64,000 nt of DNA from an uncultured Saprospirales bacterium (GTDB taxonomy: Bacteria; Bacteroidota; Bacteroidia; Chitinophagales; Saprospiraceae): the NCBI GenBank assembly GCA_937864265.1, contig CALMIR010000079.1:1-64000 (forward strand). The letters run 5' to 3'. This document shows, piece after piece, positions 41,824-50,398 of the stretch (position 1 is its first letter; the number at the start of each line of letters is the position of its first letter). The translations under genes were made by a program, and so were the position numbers. Under the pieces are notes generated by a model, which saw nothing but the letters and a program-made list of their open reading frames with translations, was not told the origin of the DNA and did not search any database.

Positions 41824-42855
41824 ATGAAGACTTCCGCTAAGCGAGAGAACCTTGTAAAAAAACTGCGCAGCATCGCGGCTGTGTTGTTGGACAAGCACCT
41901 GGATGATGCCCGGCTACAGAGCGCCTGCTCTGATTTCAAATCGCTGCTGCTAACCATAACCGGCCTGAGTATGGATGACTCGGCAGGTAGGGCGGACATC
42001 ATTCTGGAAAATGGCAAAGCACTTGGCACCGTATGGGCAGCCACCTGTATTGACGATTTCATCAGAACCAAACGATTCGTCAGTGGCTTGGCAAAGGCTA
42101 TAAAGTCACAAGAAAAGTTTGGTCGAAAACCCATTCATATTTTGTATGCCGGATGTGGGCCATTTGCCACCTTAGCCCTGCCTATTATGCTGCATTTTTC
42201 CGCAGCAGACGTTCAATTCTCCTTATTGGAAATCAATCCCCTCAGTTTTGAAAAAGTAAAAAAAGTAATTGCTACACTCGGCTTAGAGCCGTACTTGAAG
42301 CGCGTGGAGTTGGTTGATGCAAGCACTTACCGCATTCCCAAAGACGAGGCCGTTGACATTTTGTTGAGCGAAACCATGCAACGGGCCTTGAGCGAGGAAC
42401 CACAAGTACCCATTGTACTCAACTTATGGCGTCAGTTAAGTCAGGAAGCCTTGCTCATTCCTGAAAGCATCTGCCTGGAATTGAGCATTTTAAAACCCAA
42501 TCATTCGGAAGCGGTACCGCAAATGAGGCCTTCCATCTCTCTGGGAACAATCGCCACCCTTAGTGCTGAGGAGATAATCCAAAGCAACCTGATTCAGCAG
42601 TGGGAAAACGGGCAAACGCGGTTCTGGGAAAATACATTTCAGTTGAGCGAAGCCGACATAAAGCCTCCTGGGCAATTGGCTGTACTGACCGAAATCCGGG
42701 TTTTTGGCGAAGAGCGGATTACCTTCAACCAAAGCGGTCTGACCACCCCATTGATCCTCTCGGATTTGTCCGCTTTCGCGCCACAAGGCTTGTGCCTCAA
42801 ATGCTGGTATGAAATCGGAAATATGCCCGGACTTCATTATACCTTCATGCCTTGA
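41824..42855 (+). CDS. Class I SAM-dependent methyltransferase-like protein
   Basis: A 343-residue protein with a Rossmann SAM site, IHILYAGCGPFATLALP (motif I, AGCGPF at 109-114). FSLLEINPLSFEKVKKV follows as motif II with the ribose-binding acidic residue, then RVELVDASTYRI. The later DILLSETMQRAL resembles the double-E loop region of arginine-type methyltransferases, and the C-terminal third is beta-rich, as in PRMTs. The substrate is unknown. A TAnnTTTG promoter precedes it, and the GH29 fucosidase gene follows after 30 bp, so the two may be co-transcribed. Confidence 0.65.
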   Translation: MKTSAKRENLVKKLRSIAAVLLDKHLDDARLQSACSDFKSLLLTITGLSMDDSAGRADIILENGKALGTVWAATCIDDFIRTKRFVSGLAKAIKSQEKFGRKPIHILYAGCGPFATLALPIMLHFSAADVQFSLLEINPLSFEKVKKVIATLGLEPYLKRVELVDASTYRIPKDEAVDILLSETMQRALSEEPQVPIVLNLWRQLSQEALLIPESICLELSILKPNHSEAVPQMRPSISLGTIATLSAEEIIQSNLIQQWENGQTRFWENTFQLSEADIKPPGQLAVLTEIRVFGEERITFNQSGLTTPLILSDLSAFAPQGLCLKCWYEIGNMPGLHYTFMP

Positions 42856-42885
42856 ATGGCTTCTTATCATTAAATACACCAAAAC

Positions 42886-44373
42886 ATGAAAAACTACTGT
42901 TTATTCCTCCTTGCTTGTTGTATGATCCCGCTCCTGGGCACTAGCCAGGCCATCCACGAAGAGGAGCGCTATGTAATGGAAACAGATCCGCTGGTCTGGC
43001 AAAAGCTGGAAGCTTGGCAAGACCTCAAATTCGGCTTGCTCATGCATTGGGGGGCTTACAGCCAATGGGGAATTGTAGAGTCTTGGTCGCTATGCCCGGA
43101 AGACTACGGCTGGTGCGAGCGCAAGAAAGGGCAAAATCCGCAAAATTACTTCGCCTACAAAGCGGAATACGAGGCCCTTCCCACCACCTTCAATCCCACA
43201 CAGTTCGAACCAGAAAAATGGGCGGACGCGGCCAAAGCGGCTGGCATGCGCTACGTCGTATTTACCACCAAGCACCACGATGGCTTCTGCATGTTCAATA
43301 CCCAATATACCGATTATAAAATCACGGGTTCGCAAAGCCCTTTCCGCCAACACCCCCAAGCCGACGTAACGCGAGCTATTTTTGACGCTTTCCGCGCACA
43401 AGGCCTTTGGACGGGGGCCTATTTTTCCAAACCCGATTGGCACAGCGAATACTACTGGGATCCCTATTTCCCGCCTCTTGACCGAAATGTCAATTACGAT
43501 CCCAAACTATATCCTGAAAAATGGGAAAATTTTGTTCAGTTCACCCATAATCAATTGCTGGAATTGGCTAGTAATTATGGCTCGCTCGACATCCTGTGGC
43601 TCGATGGCGGCTGGGTGCAAAAACGCTCAACAGAGAATATCATGCAGGGCTATGAAGAAAAGTTTCAGGAGGCAGGCACCACCGGCTTCATCAAGCATCG
43701 CATGGTAGATCAAGACATCCGCATGGACGAAATAGTGGCCAAGCTGCGCCAAAAACAACCCGGATTGATCGTAGTGGATCGCGCCGTGTATGGCAAAAAC
43801 CAAAACTACCTGACTCCGGAAAACCGGGTGCCGGAACAATCGCTCCCCTACCCCTGGGAATCTTGTATCATATCGGGCGGTGGCTGGGCGCATACGCCCG
43901 ATGCGCAATACATGAGCGGTCGCGAAGGCATTCATCTGCTGGTGGACATCGTGGCAAAGGGTGGCAACCTGCTGCTCAACATCGCCCCTACCCCGGAAGG
44001 CACCTGGCAAGCAGGTGCTTATGAACTGTTGAAAGCTTATGCCGATTGGATGCAAGTCAACGGTTCGGCCATTTACAATAGCCGGGCTATCGCTCCATTT
44101 AAAGCAGGTAAAATAGCTATGGTGCAACACCAAGATGGCAGTATGGCTTTTTTCTACTTGGCGGACGAAGGGGAAAATACCCTGCCTGCGGAAATCCGTA
44201 TCCCGGCATTTCAGCCCAGTTCCAATGCCCAAGTCAGCCTATTGGGTACAAGCGAGTCCTTGAAATGGGAAAAAGACGGAGAAGGCTTCCGGGTGAAAAT
44301 TCCCAAAAAATGGCAGAGCAACCCGCCTTGCCGCTATGCTTGGACAATAAAGGTGTCGGAGGTGCTTAAATAA
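42886..44373 (+). CDS. Alpha-L-fucosidase (GH29)
   Basis: A 495-residue exported glycoside hydrolase. The signal peptide is MKNYCLFLLACCMIPLLGTSQA. GH29 features are FGLLMHWGAYSQWG near residue 49, TTKHHDGFCMFN (H130-H131) and GAYFSKPDWHSEYYW. The nucleophile region is DILWLDGGWV, with D240 as the expected catalytic aspartate, followed by EQSLPYPWESCIISGGGWAH and VDIVAKGGNLLLNIAPTPEG. The C-terminal ~90 residues form the usual beta domain. It releases alpha-linked fucose from glycans in the periplasm or at the surface. There is no T9SS sorting domain or lipobox. It is 30 bp after the methyltransferase gene. Confidence 0.92.
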   Translation: MKNYCLFLLACCMIPLLGTSQAIHEEERYVMETDPLVWQKLEAWQDLKFGLLMHWGAYSQWGIVESWSLCPEDYGWCERKKGQNPQNYFAYKAEYEALPTTFNPTQFEPEKWADAAKAAGMRYVVFTTKHHDGFCMFNTQYTDYKITGSQSPFRQHPQADVTRAIFDAFRAQGLWTGAYFSKPDWHSEYYWDPYFPPLDRNVNYDPKLYPEKWENFVQFTHNQLLELASNYGSLDILWLDGGWVQKRSTENIMQGYEEKFQEAGTTGFIKHRMVDQDIRMDEIVAKLRQKQPGLIVVDRAVYGKNQNYLTPENRVPEQSLPYPWESCIISGGGWAHTPDAQYMSGREGIHLLVDIVAKGGNLLLNIAPTPEGTWQAGAYELLKAYADWMQVNGSAIYNSRAIAPFKAGKIAMVQHQDGSMAFFYLADEGENTLPAEIRIPAFQPSSNAQVSLLGTSESLKWEKDGEGFRVKIPKKWQSNPPCRYAWTIKVSEVLK

Positions 44374-44405
44374 AGGCGCGTTTGATGGCCTCAAAGGAAT
44401 ATTCC

Positions 44406-44449
44406 AAAAATAAAAAACCTGCCAGCAGGTCAAGCTAGCTGGCAGGTTT
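44406..44449 (-). terminator. Rho-independent terminator between fucosidase and MACPF genes
   Basis: AAACCTGCCAGC (44415-44426) and GCTGGCAGGTTT (44438-44449) form a 12-bp perfect stem with an 11-base loop. On the minus strand it runs into TTTTTTATTTTT, directly after the MACPF gene stop at 44472. It may also stop plus-strand transcripts from the fucosidase. Confidence 0.8.
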
Positions 44450-44471
44450 GGTATTGGGTAAAAACTATGGC

Positions 44472-47400
44472 TTAATCATCAGAAGACACATTCAAAGTGC
44501 CGAAGATGATCATATCGCCCGGTGCGTAGGCAGAGGTCAGGTCGATCAAATTGCCTGCCGGAAATAGAATACTCTCCAGCGCAAACAAGGAAACCGAACC
44601 GAACTGAATACTAGTAGAATTCGTAATAGGCCCAGGCAGATCGGATGCAGCAAAGGAATTGAGTTCATCCTGAATGCGCGATTTAGCCTTGCCCGTACAC
44701 ATGCCGCTGATGCTCGTCACCGTCAGGGTTGGCGTGATCTGGGCCGTATTTGGATTCAACTGAACCGTTTGTGTCTTTCCGCTTCCCGACAAGGCAAAAG
44801 GTACGCCAAAGCCAACCACAATATTGGTGTCCATGTGGGCAGAATTCCAATGGGTCCATTTGGCACGGTACATCGTTGTGGTGGTAGTTTGAACAGAAAA
44901 ATCCTGGTTGTTGTGTGCTTCGTTGTAGCTGGCGCTCATCATACCCGCTGATGTACCTTTAAAGGTCATACCCGTAAAATCAATGGTCACTGCATTACTG
45001 GAAGAGCTTACCCGCCAGTGATCGCCAGGAGGAACATTGATGGTAATCGCCCCTCCGGTTAGCTGGCCGTAATAAGCACTGGCCGGGCCAGTTGCACCCG
45101 GTGACGGAGCTACGGCAGTCACCGCAAACCCGTTGGGGTTGTTGGCTGCCTGGTAGCTTTTTACAAAAATATCCTGGTACAAAATCTTGGTATTGATCAT
45201 CAGGCTCACATCCTGCCCATCCGGGATGGGGTTGGGTACCAGCGTGGAAGGATTGTTCAACAAACCATCACTGCCTGTGGCAATGAATATTTGCAATACA
45301 GCAGGCCCATTATTAGGCGTCAGGGTATTGAAAGTAAAAGTATTGGGCGTCAGCGAGGGCAATAGCTGGCCGCTGAGATTGGTCAAGTCAATGATATTGA
45401 TGGTAAAAGCGATGTTGTTGTTGGCCATCCATTGTTCAATACCGATCGGAAAATACTGGTTATTGCCACTGATCGTGATATTGCTGGTGTTGAAAGCCCC
45501 TTTTGCCAGGTTGAGGATCACGCTCATTTGAGAGTTAGAAGAAGAACCGCCATTGACTACACCAGAAAGCTTATCCAAAGCAACCGAAGCATTGAGGTAT
45601 TGGGGTGGAGATACCGGGGTCGGATTCGTTGAAGTAGGTGGTTGATCTATCCAAAAAATCGCATTATTGTTTACCAAAATGGAAATCAAGTCTGCGCAAG
45701 CACCCGCGAAGGAAACCCCATTTCCACCTACCGTATTGACCAGGCTATTCAGCCCACTGACGTAGGCAGCAGGGATTTGGTTGCTGCTCAACAAGCTTTT
45801 GATAATTGAAATATTCACACCCCCATAACCATAAAACAGTTTCTCCACCTGCATGGTCAGGGCTACGTTGGTGGTATTGTTGGATTGGAACTGTATTTCA
45901 GGCGCACCCAAATCCATTGCAAACTGCGTGATGGTAGAATTGCCCCCTGCTTTTTCCACTGATGAAAAGAAAGTGGTCAAAGGGATATTGTCCGTAAAAT
46001 TGGTACCCGCGTGGTTGTTGCTGGTCCATTGATTGGCCAGTATTTGGTTCACCTTCGATTCCGTCAGGTTGAAAACAGCATCCCAGCCATTCATGATGGT
46101 TCCCCCATTGTACATCGCCGACAGGATTTCCGCTTCAGTTGGTGGTGCTGGCGCAGCAGCATCCAATGCCAATACCTTAAATTTGGCGGTATTGATGGCT
46201 TCTTCACTCATTCCGGCATCGACCATCCGCCGAATATTGGGTGGCAAATACCACATACCGTACAAGCTTAAAGTGATATCCACCGTTGTAGCACCGCCAA
46301 AGTCAATGCCCGCATTAAAGGAAACATCCGGTATGGCAATACGCCACTGGGAAAAGGGGGTGATGGGTGAAATGTTCGGCCCAAAAGGCAGATTACCCGT
46401 TGCAGGGCCGCTAGGACATGGCCCGGATTGCCCGGTCTGGCAAGTCAGGAATAGAAAATCAAAAAAGCGGGATGGCGTATGGAAAGTCATCACATTGCCA
46501 TCTTTGTTGCGATCCCAGAATGGATGGCCGTCATAAGACAAATCAATCTGGTATTTACCACTACCGGTTGACTTAACACCGGAAATATCGGCCACTACCT
46601 GATCGACCCGAACCAAATCGAAGCCTGCAAATTCAGAAGCAGACAGCGGTATCGTAAAAGCGAAAGAATTGCCGTTGAGCAAAGACATGACCGGAACGCC
46701 TTTCACGACATACTGAACAGGCTGATTGCCCGGATTGAATGGATGGAAATAGGAAGAATTGTTCGCTATGCCCGCCAAGATATTCGCATTTTCAGCGACG
46801 ATCACTTGAGACAAGCTCACCAAATCAAAATCGGTAATAGAAACAGGTTGTGATTCTGGATACTCGTATTGGATCGCGCTGTTTTGGAGCATCAATATCC
46901 TGGCCAACATGGCCCCCATCCTTTTTTGGCTGGACAAAAGCGTGCTGGTCAAGCCCATCAAATCAACGGTAGCAGGATCAACACTGCCACCGCCGTTTGT
47001 GCTGGTGGTGCGGGTCGTTTGGCCATCGGACTGGGACTGGCATTTAAACGGCAGTTTTCCAAAATTGGCCGCCTGCTGCTGGCTCAATTGCTGGCGTTTC
47101 TGGTTCAGGTAAATTTCTGTTACCAGTTGCTGCAACTGCGCCTGAGCCGTCACTAAGGCTTGCCCGCGAATGGTCAAGATATTGAACCCATTGATCAAGT
47201 TATTTTTAGCCACCGTCACGCCGTTATCGTTGATGCCGGCCAATTGATTGTTGATCGAAGTGTTAAAGTTGGCGCTGAATTCCTGCCACTGCTCAGACGA
47301 CATGGTAGAAACGCCGTTTGGCCCCAGCAAATGCAGGGTATTGATGGCATCTTGGATATTGCCGAGCGACTGATCCATATTTTCAAAGGTCTGAATGGCT

Positions 47401-49727
47401 TTGATCAGTTTTTGCAAATCCTGAGCCACCGTGATCAAATCCTTGATGGCCGTGATAACCCCCGTTTCTGGATTGGCAATATCTTTGGCCAGTGAAAAAG
47501 TATCGGTTGCTACAGAAACGATGCTTTTCAAAATTTCCATCGTTTCATAATTCTCCACAGCATCTTTCAAAGAACTGACCAGCCCGCCTACTACTCCCTG
47601 CTGTAAAGCCAGCGATTGGGAAAGGGTAGAAATATTGCCCTGTAACTGCGTCAGGCTATTCTGCTGGCTCGCAATAATCGAACCATAATAATCGGCGGAA
47701 AGCTGCTCATTTTCCATCTGTGCCTGGATCAGGCAGGCTACTTCATTGCCGGTTGCAGCAATGGCCTTTTCCAATTCGTTGAAATCTTTGACCAATTCCT
47801 CTTCTAGTTTGCGGGCACTGATCTGGTTCTGTATGCCGTCAATCTGCGTTTGTATATCCGAAAGCGCATTTTGCAAGCTATCGCTCATTGGTGTATAGGC
47901 CGCAAAAGTCAGGAGCGGTACGGAAATCCCCTGGAAGCGCAACTGCACAGCAACCCGGGCAATGTAAAGTGCCCTCAATTTCAGCTCTGATAAGGTGTCG
48001 GACGTATCCGAATCCCAGTTGCTGCCGTATTGGATAGAACTTGTAGGAGCTGGAATGGCACTAGCTACCCACCCCAGGTAATCCAGGATTAAGGGCTGGC
48101 CAGCCGCCTGTGCCGTCCCAGCTTGAGCATCCAGGATGAATTCGGAAACGGTCAACGAAAAGTCAATGTTGGTTGCAATACTGGGGAGCGTAGCCACCTG
48201 AGGTGTATTGCGCACCGTGCCATTCAGTACTACGGTTGACTTGCCAGGATATTGGGTGCTGTTTTGCAAGCCATAATTAAAGCCATCGACAATGGTCATG
48301 GATTTGGTACCCGAAGTATTGTTGATGCTCAGGTTGCCGATGAAGTATTGGCAAGCCAATTGCAAAGAATCGTAAGCCTGATCGCTGAGGGTGATGGTCG
48401 CATCGTTGTTGGCCGACATATCAAAGGTATGGGCAATTAAGGTAACTGAGCTACCCGGGCTGGCAAAACTATCCGCGTTGACCATTTGCATGACCTGAGC
48501 CATCAATAAGAAATCCTGCACCTCATCTGGCATCACGACGGTAACTTCAGAAAGGTCAATTTTCTCTTTATAAACATTAATAGAGGTAGTAGCCAGGTAG
48601 GAAATCAGGCCCGACAAGACATCGCTAGGGAATATACTGTCATAATCATATTGGGCGATATTTCTAAAATCGGGGGAAATGGTATTGCCATATTTGGCAT
48701 AGGCGAAGGATTTAAAAATGCGATTGCCGACCATTTGCGTTCGGAAAGCCATCAAATCCAGTACTTCCGTCAGCTCCAAGGCGATGGGCACCACCTTAGT
48801 AAAGGTAGAAAGGTTGACGTTTCCCAAAAGTTGCATGAGGATGCTGTTGATGGAAAAGTTGCTATCATTCCAATCGCCATTGACTACGCTTTGTGCAAAA
48901 GCGGCATCATTGCTCATGATGTTGAGCAACCCGACTTGGGTAGCATAACCAAAAGTGTTGTTGCCTACTTGGTGCTTTGGATTGGTGTAAACTTCAAAGG
49001 AAAGCGCCTGAAGACCATACAACTTATCGGGATTGGCCTTGTAATAAGCCGAGATGGTTGCATAGTCGCTGGCATTAAAAGAAAAAATCTGGTAGATCAC
49101 ATCGCCTGTGGTGACTTGCGAAACATAGTGTGAACCATAGCGATTGAAAAAATCCAGGAAGTTTTGGATGTCTGCGGTACCCAGATTGCCCATGATTTTG
49201 CCTAAGGCGCTGAGGCTTACCGGGCCAGTGCCCAAGTTTTTTTCCAGACCCTGCACAGCAGTATTAAAATCAAACGCATACTGACTGCTGATGGCCGCGT
49301 TGCCGCTATAGGGATAGTTTTGGGTGCCTTCGTTGCGGGTAATGGCGATAAAGGCATAGCCCCCGTCATCCTGTGAAAGATCAATGCCAGTCAGGGTTTT
49401 GATACTGGCGATACTGGCCGCCTTATCGGTATCGTTTAAAATCAGGGATCCGGCGGGCAGAGATGCGGTGTCGCCCGATTGGAACAAGACGTTGTAGTGG
49501 TTCAATTGACTGAGTAGTTCCTCGGCGGTGTCGCAAAGGGTGATTTCCAATTGCCCCCAAGAGGTGCCGTTGTTGTTCAAGTCAATGGCTTTGGTATTCA
49601 AAGCCTGTACGGTTGCAGCGTATAATGGGGTGGCTGATGGAGACGAAGCATCCCATACAGATTGAAACCCATTGATCAAAAAGGAGGTAGCGCCCAGCGA
49701 AAGGGAGGGCGACGGAGTTGGTGCCAT
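44472..49727 (-). CDS. 1751-residue MACPF (perforin-fold) protein
   Basis: The N-terminal ~420 residues form a MACPF domain: the signature YGSHY at 197-201 in FFNRYGSHYVSQVTTGDVIYQIF, with the flanking YAFIAITRN strand and the GYATQVG stretch. Residues ~615-895 are long helices (IQTQIDGIQNQISARKLEEEL; MENEQLSADYYGSIIASQQN), a probable helical bundle or stalk. The C-terminal ~850 residues are beta-rich domains of unknown type (DLSYDGHPFWDRNKDGN; GVNISIIKSLLSSNQIP; LFALESILFPAGNLIDLTSAY). No signal peptide is seen. MACPF proteins form ring pores in membranes, but here targeting and export are unknown. A strong terminator follows, and the paralogue at 51836-54547 shares the MACPF part. Confidence 0.85.
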   Translation of the reverse strand: MAPTPSPSLSLGATSFLINGFQSVWDASSPSATPLYAATVQALNTKAIDLNNNGTSWGQLEITLCDTAEELLSQLNHYNVLFQSGDTASLPAGSLILNDTDKAASIASIKTLTGIDLSQDDGGYAFIAITRNEGTQNYPYSGNAAISSQYAFDFNTAVQGLEKNLGTGPVSLSALGKIMGNLGTADIQNFLDFFNRYGSHYVSQVTTGDVIYQIFSFNASDYATISAYYKANPDKLYGLQALSFEVYTNPKHQVGNNTFGYATQVGLLNIMSNDAAFAQSVVNGDWNDSNFSINSILMQLLGNVNLSTFTKVVPIALELTEVLDLMAFRTQMVGNRIFKSFAYAKYGNTISPDFRNIAQYDYDSIFPSDVLSGLISYLATTSINVYKEKIDLSEVTVVMPDEVQDFLLMAQVMQMVNADSFASPGSSVTLIAHTFDMSANNDATITLSDQAYDSLQLACQYFIGNLSINNTSGTKSMTIVDGFNYGLQNSTQYPGKSTVVLNGTVRNTPQVATLPSIATNIDFSLTVSEFILDAQAGTAQAAGQPLILDYLGWVASAIPAPTSSIQYGSNWDSDTSDTLSELKLRALYIARVAVQLRFQGISVPLLTFAAYTPMSDSLQNALSDIQTQIDGIQNQISARKLEEELVKDFNELEKAIAATGNEVACLIQAQMENEQLSADYYGSIIASQQNSLTQLQGNISTLSQSLALQQGVVGGLVSSLKDAVENYETMEILKSIVSVATDTFSLAKDIANPETGVITAIKDLITVAQDLQKLIKAIQTFENMDQSLGNIQDAINTLHLLGPNGVSTMSSEQWQEFSANFNTSINNQLAGINDNGVTVAKNNLINGFNILTIRGQALVTAQAQLQQLVTEIYLNQKRQQLSQQQAANFGKLPFKCQSQSDGQTTRTTSTNGGGSVDPATVDLMGLTSTLLSSQKRMGAMLARILMLQNSAIQYEYPESQPVSITDFDLVSLSQVIVAENANILAGIANNSSYFHPFNPGNQPVQYVVKGVPVMSLLNGNSFAFTIPLSASEFAGFDLVRVDQVVADISGVKSTGSGKYQIDLSYDGHPFWDRNKDGNVMTFHTPSRFFDFLFLTCQTGQSGPCPSGPATGNLPFGPNISPITPFSQWRIAIPDVSFNAGIDFGGATTVDITLSLYGMWYLPPNIRRMVDAGMSEEAINTAKFKVLALDAAAPAPPTEAEILSAMYNGGTIMNGWDAVFNLTESKVNQILANQWTSNNHAGTNFTDNIPLTTFFSSVEKAGGNSTITQFAMDLGAPEIQFQSNNTTNVALTMQVEKLFYGYGGVNISIIKSLLSSNQIPAAYVSGLNSLVNTVGGNGVSFAGACADLISILVNNNAIFWIDQPPTSTNPTPVSPPQYLNASVALDKLSGVVNGGSSSNSQMSVILNLAKGAFNTSNITISGNNQYFPIGIEQWMANNNIAFTINIIDLTNLSGQLLPSLTPNTFTFNTLTPNNGPAVLQIFIATGSDGLLNNPSTLVPNPIPDGQDVSLMINTKILYQDIFVKSYQAANNPNGFAVTAVAPSPGATGPASAYYGQLTGGAITINVPPGDHWRVSSSSNAVTIDFTGMTFKGTSAGMMSASYNEAHNNQDFSVQTTTTTMYRAKWTHWNSAHMDTNIVVGFGVPFALSGSGKTQTVQLNPNTAQITPTLTVTSISGMCTGKAKSRIQDELNSFAASDLPGPITNSTSIQFGSVSLFALESILFPAGNLIDLTSAYAPGDMIIFGTLNVSSDD

Positions 49728-49730
49728 GTG

Positions 49731-49745
49731 TTGAGTTTTAGGTGT
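49731..49745 (-). promoter_or_regulatory. Start-proximal motif shared with the operon at 37331
   Basis: In mRNA sense ACACCTAAAACTCAA, ending 3 bases before the ATG at 49727. It differs by one base from the motif at 37343-37357. Possible common leader or translation signal. Confidence 0.35.
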
Positions 49746-49981
49746 TTAACTGATATAAAAACTGGTTCTAACTGCCCTGCGCAGGGGTGGTATGGAAATC
49801 CTATGGTGCATCCATGCACTTGGTCAGTTATAGAAAAAATTTGCTTGTTTTGATCCACTTCATCGGCACTGGCTTAGCGGCAAATGCAGTAGCCAAATCA
49901 CACATCTAGCTCAGAAAATGTTGTGAACCATTTGAATAAACTTAGGTAAAAAGGAAACGAAACTTAGGAGTGAAACGATTG

Positions 49982-49989
49982 CAAATATA
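49982..49989 (-). promoter_or_regulatory. Candidate -7 element for the large MACPF gene
   Basis: TATATTTG on the minus strand fits TAnnTTTG. The -33 element is weak. The implied leader is ~250 nt. Confidence 0.35.
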
Positions 49990-50041
49990 GGTATAAGCCA
50001 GCTACATTTTACCATTCATTTCGATTTATTTTTGATTTAAC

Positions 50042-50162
50042 GCAGAAAAATTAAACTTCCCGATTTGTCCTTACCCTAGCGGGCTAAACGGTTCATTTTA
50101 AGTGTGTCCGCTAGGGTAAGGACTTTGATCAATCGGGAAGTCATTTTTTGCACACTACTAAG
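50042..50162. repeat. Palindromic repeat unit 1 (121 bp, tandem)
   Basis: First of three head-to-tail units. It begins GCAGAAAAATTAAAC and ends TTTTTTGCACACTACTAAG. Inside, GTCCTTACCCTAGCGG pairs with CCGCTAGGGTAAGGAC, and outside it CTTCCCGAT pairs with ATCGGGAAG, around a loop containing AAACGGTTCATTTTAAG. The unit can fold almost end to end. No coding content. Confidence 0.95.
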
Positions 50163-50283
50163 GCAGAAAAATTAAACTTCCCGATTTGTCCTTACCCTAG
50201 CGGGCTAAACGGTTCATTTTAAGTGTGTCCGCTAGGGTAAGGACTTTGATCAATCGGGAAGTCATTTTTTGCACACTACTAAG
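50163..50283. repeat. Palindromic repeat unit 2 (121 bp, tandem)
   Basis: The sequence appears identical to unit 1 over its whole length, including loop and both stem arms. Exact identity points to a recent duplication or continuing homogenisation. Confidence 0.95.
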
Positions 50284-50398
50284 GCAGAAAAATTAAACTT
50301 CCCGATTTGTCCTTACCCTAGCGGGCTAAACGGTTCATTTTAAGTGTGTCCGCTAGGGTAAGGACTTTGATCAATCGGGAAGTCATTTTTTGCACACT
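50284..50398. repeat. Palindromic repeat unit 3, fused to the methyltransferase gene
   Basis: Matches units 1 and 2 through CACACT at 50398, then diverges into coding sequence. Read on the minus strand, this unit encodes the last ~19 residues and the TAA stop (50342-50340) of the methyltransferase gene. The palindromes may also terminate transcription of the operon that ends here. Confidence 0.9.

Larger units (their letters stand above)
49728..50041. other. Leader/promoter region of the large MACPF gene
   Basis: About 310 bp without a gene. The minus strand has TATATTTG (49989-49982), a match to TAnnTTTG, and the start-proximal motif at 49731-49745 that is shared with the operon start at 37331. 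The tandem palindromic repeats begin directly after this region. Confidence 0.4.

Noticed and set aside
50042-50398. Possible CRISPR array (regular repeats)
   Set aside because: The 121-bp units are directly adjacent, repeat in full including the loop, and have no variable spacers. No cas gene is nearby.
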